This document shows, one piece after another, positions 20,001 to 26,975 of a DNA stretch of 26,975 bases. The stretch's first letter is position 1, and each line of letters starts with the position of its first letter. This DNA comes from Ophiothrix spiculata. Its lineage: Eukaryota; Echinodermata; Ophiuroidea; Amphilepidida; Ophiotrichidae. Location: assembly GCA_000969725.1 (NCBI GenBank), contig JXSR01S044447.1, one strand, 5' to 3'. The notes under the pieces were generated by a model. The model saw only the letters and a program-made list of their open reading frames with translations, did no database searches and had not been told where the DNA came from. A program made the translations under genes and the position numbers.

Positions 20001-21480
20001 TGTTGTTACTTACGCGGTATTTAAATACACATATAACTGGAGTATATATTACTTTCGTTGATTTCAATGACATGTTTACAGAAACTATTCAAATAAAGTA
20101 CATAAATATTTTGAAACGATTTAGGATAGGGAATTTATGTAAAAACATCCTCGCACTTTTACCTATATATCTTTCAAAAATTCAATTAATCTTATAACAA
20201 GTTCATCTAAATATAATATTTTAAAGTTTCGTGTAATTTGCGCTAAGCTTATACCGATTCATTGTGTACTCATGTACTTGGTTTAAAATTGTGAACGTAA
20301 ATCTAAAACAAACCGTAAGCAAACTTCATTTGAAAATACATGTCAAGGCCGTAATTTGCCGAAATTGATTTTTTGACAGATTCACAATTCTTGTTTTAGT
20401 TCAAAACACCGGCAAAGTTTCAATTCAAGCACGAAAATCTGTGATTTAAGAAAATGATTGGAAATACAGGGTGAGTCAAAATAAAATTTAATCTAATCAG
20501 TGATTTTATATAACCAGATCCTTTTATTATTTTGCAAAATTGTTCCTGTATGAGATGTCATATTTCATTAGCTTTAATAGAAAATTTATTGTGTTGAAAT
20601 CAAACAAAGCATTCTAAGTTAAATCTTGCAATAATATATACTGTTGATTTTTATGTTCCAATATGATACTGATACTTTGAAATTCTTAGACTGATTATCC
20701 AAATATATCCAAATGTCTATCTGTCAGATTTAATATATCAGCAATTTTATCTTCTCTGTCTGATAGCCTTGGTTCAAGGCTGTACTGGCATTTCTTTAAA
20801 CAAAATAGGGCCTAATTCACAAGACTTATGAACCCAATTCTTAAATCAAGCTAAACTGAGTGCAACTATATGCCTACATTAATTGGTATACCCTGGTATC
20901 ACTTTTAATCTAGATAAAAGATCTTTGCTTTGCCTCAGTCTGTAGACATTGTCTATTAATAGCACTGATCATTTTTCTCCCTACCCTCAATGGTGACATT
21001 GACCAACTTGCTTTGGGGTATATACACATGTGTTTTTAATCTTGTGACTTGGGTCAAAGATCTTTGCTTGGGTTGGGCATAGCATATAGCATGAATAGTG
21101 GGAATATGATCTATGAAAACAAGAAACAAAAAATAGACCATATGTAATTTATGAATGTTGTAGGCCTATCTATGACACATTTGTTTTCTCAGGAGCAATG
21201 ACCGTTCAATGTTATCACTGCTGCACTGCCATTCTAAATCTAGACTGGACAATCAGACACATATTAATAGGCTTATATATGGGATGTGTACATTTTAACA
21301 TTTTTCGTTCAAAAACTAAATTTAGAAAAAGTGAGGAAAAGGATAAATGCATAAAGAAAAATAGATAGCTTTTGACAGTGTTTTTACCAAACTTTTTAGA
21401 CTATGATAATAAAAAAGGACAACAGTGAAAGTTGTTATTCAAAGACTTGCAGCAAGTCTACTGTCTGACGGCTGTTAATC
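20001..21480. other. Long stretch without a gene; one hairpin and one possible transposon end
   Basis: TACAGGGTGAGTCAAAATA at 20466-20484 resembles mariner-type terminal repeats, but no inverted partner was found. AGCCTTG-GTT-CAAGGCT (20765-20781) is a perfect 7-bp hairpin of the kind seen at LINE 3' ends. GATCTTTGCTT occurs twice (about 20920 and 21059). The 61-codon minus-strand frame at 20956-21141 has no recognised domain. Confidence 0.4.
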
Positions 21481-21481
21481 A

Positions 21482-21789
21482 TCACCGGCCGTTGCCAGTC
21501 CACTATTGGACGAAAGCTTAAGTATGTTTCCAACTTAAATGATCGATTTCTAGTTGCTCCCTGTCACTGCATCATGCCACATTATATTTCATCCCGTCTC
21601 AACCTTTGCCTTTATCTTTTTCTGCTCCCATCCATAGGTCTCCATGATGTTAATAGCGATTGTCCATCTATCATATGTTCTCCTGCTGATATGTCCAACA
21701 CACACCCACTTACCGAATTTGATAGTTGTCATTATGTCTTGGACTTGGGTATGATCCCTCACCCATATATTTGTCGGCCATAGTGACAA
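21482..21789 (-). pseudogene. Non-LTR retrotransposon ORF2 C-terminal fragment (broken)
   Basis: The minus-strand reading contains VQDIMTTIKFGKWVCVGHIS followed by RRTYDRW. This is the W-x-GHI-x-R-x-x-D-x-RW signature found just after the reverse transcriptase domain in many LINE endonuclease/reverse-transcriptase proteins. After a frame change the reading gives RQRLRRDEI and then GAT, also expected in this tail. A last piece ends with a Q, a stop in place of the next codon, then WTGNGR and the natural stop (TGA, complement of 21482-21484). At least two frameshifts and one nonsense change show it is dead. The remaining fragment is about 100 codons of a protein that is normally many hundreds long, and nothing upstream of about 21789 is recognisable. 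The family might be RTE-like or related, but this is not certain. The plus-strand 69-codon frame over the same place is antisense. Confidence 0.7.
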
Positions 21790-21854
21790 TAAATATTGGA
21801 AGTTGTTAATGTTGCTATCTGGGCTATATTTGTGTAATCCAGGTTTACAATCCA

Positions 21855-22122
21855 GGGGCCGTATTCATTAAGCACACTTAAGTTTTTTAAGGGATTCTCT
21901 TAAATCTGTTGAATTTCAAGACACGCTCTTAGAGTTACACTTAAATGAAGATATATTTAAGTGAATCCCTTACTCTTATAATTTTAAAGGCATCTTTTAT
22001 GGGGACACTGGTGGACCCTTAAAAGTTGTCCTTAAATCACATGGGTATTCTATAGCATATATTTTAAATAATTTGCCTTTTGGTAGAAGAAAACACTTCA
22101 AGTGTGCATTAAGAGAGTCGGT
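21855..22122. mobile_element. MITE with imperfect terminal inverted repeats
   Basis: The left end reads GGGGCCGTATTCATTAAGCA followed by CACTTAAG. The complement of the right end reads ACCGACTCTCTTAATGCACA followed by CTTGAAG. About 18 of 25 positions agree. The interior is rich in CTTAA/TTAAG words (CACTTAAGT, TCTTAAAT, CACTTAAAT, ATTTAAGTG), as in short elements with repeated subterminal motifs. No open frame. The target duplication is unclear. Confidence 0.5.
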
Positions 22123-23964
22123 GTTATACTTGGAAATAATGTTTACAAATTATAGTTAGCATTTTTGAACTTAAAATTACACTTAAAAAGAACAACAATG
22201 ACACACTGCAATAAAGCAGAAATTGAACTTCAAAGTTAAGGGGATGACTCAGGAGTGCAAGCCATTTCTACCATTGTAAAAATGTAAAAAATATTCAAAG
22301 TCTGAGACAAATTATTGCTCATAACTGAAAGGAAAAGCCATAATATTCAACAAATTATCATCAGACATTGAACACTCGCATTACCATTGTGTGCAGTTAA
22401 ACTCTAAATTCAACAGGTAAATCTAATCAATAAGTTCCTCAATACATTTTCATTATTTTGCAAAGAAGGATGGTCATATACCGTTCTCTTGGGCAGGATA
22501 AGCCATTCTATTGGTTGGGTGGGTTAAGATGGGTCAAGAGTTGTGGTGTATGGTGGGGTTGTATCTATAGAAAATACAAGTTACCATTAGGTAAGTCGCC
22601 ATTTTGAAACATATCTGCATATCATAAATCTAAACCTTACAGGATATGTTGGATTTACCATTTTCTTCTTTTACAAACAGAAAAATCTCATTAAATTTCG
22701 ATATTATTTAGAATGACAAATTAAGTTTCTGTCTATTTTCACTGCACAGGCCTGCATAAGTTTTATGACGTTGTTATTTCGTAAGGGATATTTTCTTGCA
22801 TTGTCATATAAAAATCACAAGGCGAACCACCCTTCCTGGTTTCGAACCACCATTAATTGAATTGTATTGGTAACTATATATTTACAATGATTATTTTGAA
22901 CATCAAGGAATGAAATGAGTTATAAACGTAACAGTTTATCCATATTCAAATTTTGATTCGATTCATTGCTATCTAGAAGTGGACATTTTTGACAAGGCAT
23001 TTGGTTTTATTCTCGTGAAACCGAATTTAAATACAGACAAAGTAAATCGAATTACTATTTGCTTGAAATTTGAAGTAGACGTTGCGAGTTTCAAGTTGCA
23101 TAGGAAAAATACACACGCAAATATGGAACACAGCTCAGCATAAAGTTTTGAATTAGTTAACAAAATATGCATTAGAATTAGTAGAGAAATATAACATGCC
23201 AATTCAAACATTGTCAAGTATATCTTATATATTAACCAATCGATGCTAGAAAATTAGTAAAGACCAGGGGTCATTATTTTCATTTCCTATCTAATGTTAG
23301 TTTATAGAATTATATAACAACTTAATTTACTTGTGATCTCAAAAAATACAGGTAACCTGGAAAGTATGAGTATTTCGTAATATCTGCGAAACTCACATAT
23401 TTAGAATAATAAGGAGAGGCCCTATCATAGAGAAACACCTTTTCTTCAATAACTATTCTTGAAGTTTTATATTTACTGAAACAAAAATCCAACCCCCTCC
23501 AAAAAAAAAAAAAAAAACACCGAGGGTTTATTTGTTTAATTGGACATATAACAAAACATGCTTATACTACAAATGACAGGCAACTAAAGATATAATACTG
23601 GAATTAAACTTGCGATCTCTAATAATGTCATTGATAATCTGGAATACAAGCAAGTATTCGGTAAGTGTTTTCAATTTTCGTCGGAAATCCTGGTAACCCA
23701 GTGAATGCTTTGACTAGGACCTAAATATTTAAAAATCTAGAATATTCAGTCGAAGTTATCTAGTTCTTTCCTAAACAAATGATCAAAGTGAGATTATTCT
23801 GCAGAGTAAATATTTCAAAACTGTTGGTATGCCTATTGACATCAGTTGCAAATTTTAATAAAATGTTAGATTCCTAAATTGAAAAAAAAATGTGCAATAA
23901 TTTGCAAAATTGCGTGTATCTAGTACTTCAGGTGCGACATGATACATTTAAATCGTTTCATTAA
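22123..23964. other. Long AT-rich stretch, no gene
   Basis: A GT-rich tract with three GGG runs (TTGGTTGGGTGGGTTAAG, about 22510-22530), an orphan B box on the minus strand, GGTTCGAAACC (complement of 22838-22848) without an A box, and a 17-A run at 23501-23517. The 82-codon minus-strand frame at 22969-23217 has no recognisable domain. Confidence 0.4.
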
Positions 23965-24180
23965 CATAAAACATACTCATAACTCCACAAAGCTTGTTGC
24001 GCCTATTCAATCAATAATCAGATTACAATCCTGTTTTGTTTGCATCTAAATCCCCGGGGACACATTTCTACTGAAATGTGTAACGAATTATGCAATTGTA
24101 ATCCAATTTAGCCTGTGGCGGGTGATGTCAATGAATGATCTATAGAATCTTTTCAAATGTAATGCTTTGCTGTGAATATT
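23965..24180 (+). repeat. Fourth, degraded copy of the long unit, piece 3
   Basis: This matches 6210-6435 of copy 1 and 16165-16355 of copy 2: GCTTGTTGCGCCTATTCAAT, GTTTGCATCTAAATCCCCGG, CACATTTC, AATTGTAATC, TTTAGCCTGTGGCGGGTGAT. It falls in the right order after pieces 1 and 2 but much farther apart, so this copy has been stretched by later insertions. Confidence 0.8.
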
Positions 24181-24504
24181 TGATAATGAAAACAAATATT
24201 TTGATACTTTGTGCTTGAGGGAAAATGTCGAGTTGATAAAATCATACTTTTTTTAAACAAAAATAAACGCATTGATTTTGTATATAAGAATAACAAATTC
24301 TTGTTATAAACAACACCGGAGAATTAAGTCAAAAGTGAAGTGCAAGTGCATCTTTGCACCTGCTCAAGTTTGTGTAAATTATCACTGATTTACTGCATTG
24401 ACTTTTATGATAAAATTCAGACAGGATTTTTCTCAACTTCTATATGGCATCAAACTGTAGTTAGGCGAACAAACGACTGGTAAACTAGTCTATGTAAATA
24501 TTAT

Positions 24505-24538
24505 ATGACTTGACCTGACCTAGGTCAGGTCATGTCAT
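24505..24538. promoter_or_regulatory. Near-perfect 34-bp palindrome of AGGTCA half-sites
   Basis: The central 22 bp (24511-24532) are a perfect palindrome: TGACCTGACCT followed directly by its own complement AGGTCAGGTCA. Five further pairs extend it after one mismatch (ATGAC...GTCAT). AGGTCA is the classic nuclear-receptor half-site, and TGACCT/AGGTCA here are everted with no spacer, with a further overlapping half-site on each side. Binding is not shown, and a chance or transposon-derived palindrome is possible. Confidence 0.35.
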
Positions 24539-24680
24539 TCCTGTTCAGTGCTTATTGTTTCTATTAAAGTTGTTTGAAATTTAAAAACTTTAATTCTCAC
24601 AGGAGTGTTCGTGTAGCATAACGTAGGTTTCACCTAAACCATTATTTATTGTCGTGTTAATGACTGCAAAGGTGCGAGTT

Positions 24681-25032
24681 TTAAAGGGGCAATTCATGAT
24701 CCACTTTTCACCCTCAAGGTCACCCTTATCAAATACGAGTTTTTTAGCTTATAATAATCTTCAACTGGCATATGTTACGATCCCCAAACCATTCTTTCAT
24801 ATGTGCTTGCATTTTTGAGAAAAGTGAGAAAATGTGTCATTTTCTAATTATTGTCGGGGCGCCGACAGTAATTACAATACAGTAGCCTATGGGGATTTTC
24901 AAAATGCTGAAAAGCTTGTAACTTGGAAACGAACAGTCGGCAAGTGAAATTTTCAGTATATATTTATGTTGTACTCTTCTTTTTATTTAGCTAGAAAAGA
25001 GACCACATTAAAATCATGAATTGCACCTTTAA
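24681..25032. mobile_element. TTAA-flanked MITE, 344 bp (Kolobok- or piggyBac-like)
   Basis: The element is 24685-25028. The left end is AGGGGCAATTCATGAT, and the right end in complement is AGGTGCAATTCATGAT, one mismatch in 16. TTAA lies on both sides (24681-24684 and 25029-25032). TTAA targets are used by piggyBac and Kolobok elements; an AGG end fits Kolobok better, from general knowledge. A perfect 6-bp hairpin TGTCGG-GGCG-CCGACA (24852-24867) lies near the centre. No transposase frame. Confidence 0.8.
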
Positions 25033-25549
25033 CATCAAGTTTTCAATGTCATATGAAAGATGATAACTAAAGAGGAGTAAGTTCCAAATTCAAGCTGAAT
25101 CAGTCTACCCGTTTTGATTTTATGGGCAATTTGACATTTCAGAGCCGCCTATACATTACTTTGTAAAATTAATATATGGGTATCATAATTGGACACATTT
25201 TGATATACATATCCAAAACGGGTCTTAAATATGAGTAATATTTTAGTACCAAAATCTTAAATAGTTTGAAAAAAGCAATCGGAACCATGTCCTTTAAGGA
25301 ATCCATCGTATATGCAGTTTTTTAAAAAGAAGATTACAGTTTGTAGCGTATTGGTAATATGTTTTACACATTACCGGTTATTTTGTCTATAAATACAGAT
25401 ATAGAATAATGTTAAATGTTTGGCAACTATTGGTTTGAGCACTTTTGTGAAAGTATCCGTTTTGTAAAATCGCTTACTTGCGGAATGCAATCAGGTGTTT
25501 CGCTAGACAGAATTATCGAATTTCTGCCCTGAATCAATGAATCGAGAAC
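25033..25549. other. Unassigned stretch
   Basis: Sequence between the TTAA element and the LINE fragment. No gene, terminal repeat or internal match was recognised. The LINE-like frame at its right edge loses resemblance to known elements below about 25550. Confidence 0.35.
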
Positions 25550-25913
25550 CAACAATCAAATTCCTAGTCAGTATTTCAAAAACATCATCAAATTTGAGTT
25601 CAATATTCCCCAAAGATTCATTTTTGAAAATGTCCACCTTAGGAAGAGTAATAAAATCCTTTGGCTGAGTAAAAACTGAATAAAAATAATTGTTGAACAA
25701 AGTAGCTTTGCTTTTGGCAGTAGATGCACACTCATCACCACTAAATACACTAAATAAAAAGATTTAGACCTGGTCTTGGATCTAAAAAAAGACCAGAACC
25801 TTTTAGGGTTCTTCAAGATGGTAGTACCAAAGCCATTGATGTAATCTTCATACTTAGTGGAAATCAAATATTTCAACCTGTTACGAAGTTTACGAAAATT
25901 TGCCCAGTGAGAA
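25550..25913 (-). pseudogene. LINE ORF2 linker fragment (between endonuclease and reverse transcriptase), frameshifted
   Basis: The minus strand reads WANFRKLRNRLKYL, then ILKNPKRFWSFFRSKTRSKS, and after a frameshift near 25735-25755 continues ATLFNNYFYSVFT and later FDDVFEIL. The order NPKRFWSFF-x-SK, then K-x-x-LFN-x-YF-x-SVF, then a xxxVxxxL block is what lies between the endonuclease and reverse transcriptase domains in Jockey/CR1-like LINEs. The reverse transcriptase core itself (for example the F/YADD motif) is absent, as is the endonuclease. Two overlapping open frames (25503-25700 and 25568-25876) are its two halves. The high-coordinate edge abuts the left-edge repeat block exactly where that block resumes, at about 25914. 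It is a dead fragment. Confidence 0.75.
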
Positions 25914-26325
25914 TTTGAATATGGAGCCTCACGCGTGAGCTTAAATATTACTTGTAGAAATTATGTAGATAAGAGAAGATATAAACTACATATTAGAAAC
26001 TATTGCATGTATTAACAAATCTCATGCATGTTCCATTGCTAAAAATCGCTATTCAAATTTAAAATAAAATTCATCTTGTCTGCCTTAATAGAGCATATAC
26101 ACAGTATCTGGACTCATGATATTTATGCAATATACGATAAATTTCCATCAAGGTACACATTGCAGGAAAATAAACACCATTAAGCAAAGTAAACAAAGTA
26201 TGAAATCAAACAAATAGGTCATACCTGCACCAAATAGCCATTAATAACCATAATAACGAAGATGTAATAGAAAAGTAAACCACGAATTTCTCGTCTCGTG
26301 CCAAAAGTTGACATATTCATAAAAA
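25914..26325 (+). repeat. Left-edge repeat block, copy B
   Basis: This matches 280-720 in order and orientation: TTTGAATATGGA, TTGTAGAAATT, GATATAAACTACATATTAGA, CATGTTCCATTGCTAAAAAT, CATTAAGCAAAGTAAACAAA, GAATTTCTCGTC and GTGCCAAAAGTTGACATA. Small indels are scattered. The match breaks at GACATATTCAT (about 26312). Confidence 0.85.
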
Positions 26326-26394
26326 GTCATATTCATCACAATCCATTCTATTGCGACTTAACATATCCCTTTGACATATCCATAGCAGGTGACC

Positions 26395-26651
26395 TTAGGG
26401 GCGCACCATTTGATTATCAGGGAGGGGGGGGGGAATGTTAGTGTTTTGAAAAGGCGAAGGCGGCTAAAAAAAAAAAAAAAAAAACTTGACCCGAAAATGA
26501 GTAAGAAAAAAAAATACCCAACTACTTCAAGGTAAAGAAAGATATAAACAATGTAATAAAAAAACTTTGCCGTCAAAGGCGGCGGGAAAAAAAAGTTGAC
26601 TCGACCCCAACTTCCACGCCCCCCACTGAAAATCAAATGGTGCGCCCCTTA
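26395..26651. mobile_element. TTA-flanked MITE, 251 bp (PIF/Harbinger-like)
   Basis: The element is 26398-26648. The left end is GGGGCGCACCATTTGATTAT, and the right end in complement is GGGGCGCACCATTTGATTTT; both continue CAG and then a G run. TTA flanks both sides (26395-26397 and 26649-26651). Three-base TTA/TWA targets and G-rich ends fit PIF/Harbinger. The interior has a G run, a 19-A run (26466-26484) and two related words (GGCGAAGGCGGC and GTCAAAGGCGGC). No transposase. The minus-strand frames 26358-26636 and 26527-26742 are artefacts of it. Confidence 0.75.
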
Positions 26652-26704
26652 CGAGAAGATCGAGAAATGTTATTGCAGCGAGACAGCTTGTTATCACGTA
26701 GTTG

Positions 26705-26775
26705 TTGGTTACAATTATGCGCAAGTGACGTGACATATTCATTGAAATCTATGAAACGGATTTGAAAGATATTGC
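26705..26775 (-). repeat. Inverted piece of the left-edge repeat block
   Basis: The complement of this stretch matches 715-785: CAATATCTTTCAAA, CGTTTCATAGATTTCAATGA and CACTTGCGCA. In copy A this piece directly follows the part seen at 26300, so here it has been flipped. GACATATTCAT occurs at both edges of the disturbed zone (26309 and 26733). Confidence 0.75.
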
Positions 26776-26842
26776 ATTCACTTTAATAATGGACTTTATC
26801 AGAGCAGTTAAAATCGTAGGAAAATGCGAAACAAAGAAAAAT

Positions 26843-26964
26843 CACTCGAAATTTTGAGTGAATTTATTTTAACTCTAATCGAGTGCGATTTAGCTCTTTA
26901 AGAGTGAAAATACTTTGCGGTAATTCACTCTTGTACCAGAGTGACGTTCACTCGCAGGAGAGTG
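26843..26964. repeat. Run of CACTC/GAGTG hairpins
   Basis: Five successive short inverted pairs: CACTC...GAGTG (26843-26860), ACTC...GAGT (26872-26884), CTCTT-T-AAGAG (26894-26904), CACTCT...AGAGTG (26926-26943) and CACTC...GAGTG (26949-26964). The density is well above background. It may be the subterminal part of an element that continues past the window edge. Confidence 0.5.
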
Positions 26965-26975
26965 GCTCGAAAACA

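Noticed and set aside
21574-21783. 69-codon plus-strand open frame.
   Set aside because: It is antisense to the LINE fragment, which has the recognisable motif on the minus strand.
22505-22535. G-quadruplex in the GT-rich tract.
   Set aside because: Only three runs of three G are present, so a stable four-tetrad structure is not supported.
22838-22848. tRNA gene suggested by a perfect B box on the minus strand.
   Set aside because: No A box lies at the right distance and no cloverleaf can be drawn; it is probably chance or a remnant.
26358-26742. Two overlapping minus-strand open frames of 92 and 71 codons.
   Set aside because: They cross the Harbinger-like MITE with its poly(A) and poly(G) runs and give low-complexity F and L tracts.

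Overview
The window looks like AT-rich, non-coding nuclear DNA from an animal, probably a marine invertebrate. The evidence is degraded fragments of two non-LTR retrotransposons, tRNA-derived SINEs with A and B boxes and A/T-rich tails, and short inverted-repeat elements (MITEs) whose target-site duplications fit known eukaryotic transposon superfamilies. The SINE with an 'AACATTCGGCTGAA' tail recalls repeats I associate with echinoderm genomes, but this is recollection and I do not assign a phylum. There is no convincing host protein-coding gene. The longest open frame is 104 codons, and the open frames examined fall in repeats or lie antisense to transposon fragments.

The backbone is a nested, unequal duplication. 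A unit of about 5.4 kb (1708-7110) is repeated in direct orientation at 11066-16972, roughly 9.4 to 9.9 kb downstream. The offset grows because copy 2 gained insertions. Older, partial copies of the same unit lie at 8060-8310 plus 9255-9610, and in colinear pieces at 16973-17400, 18656-18950 and 23965-24180. A separate block near the left edge (165-790) recurs at 19861-20000 and at 25914-26325. A stretch of it also recurs in inverted orientation at 26705-26775. The whole window is therefore a worn array of one long non-coding unit, interrupted by younger transposons.

Between copies 1 and 2 is a large inverted repeat. Its arms, 7322-7925 and 9972-10985, flank the degraded third copy. Each arm carries a tRNA-Thr-like sequence, and only the right arm carries a tRNA-derived SINE of about 385 bp.

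The duplications give empty-site controls for several insertions. These are a 412-bp hAT-type MITE with an 8-bp duplication (12913-13324), a 65-bp SINE tail (15094-15158) and a LINE-like 3' tail with an (AATCTGA) repeat (15576-15724), all present in copy 2 and absent from copy 1. The right third holds a LINE C-terminal fragment (21482-21789), a MITE (21855-22122), a 34-bp near-perfect palindrome built from AGGTCA half-sites (24505-24538), a TTAA-flanked MITE (24685-25028), a second LINE fragment (25550-25913), a TTA-flanked MITE (26398-26648) and a run of CACTC/GAGTG hairpins at the right edge.

I see no new defence, biosynthetic or regulatory system that can be claimed with confidence. The observations most worth checking are the duplication architecture, the AGGTCA palindrome, a sequence block with a TATA-like motif retained in three copies, and a 28-codon open stretch retained between copies 1 and 2.
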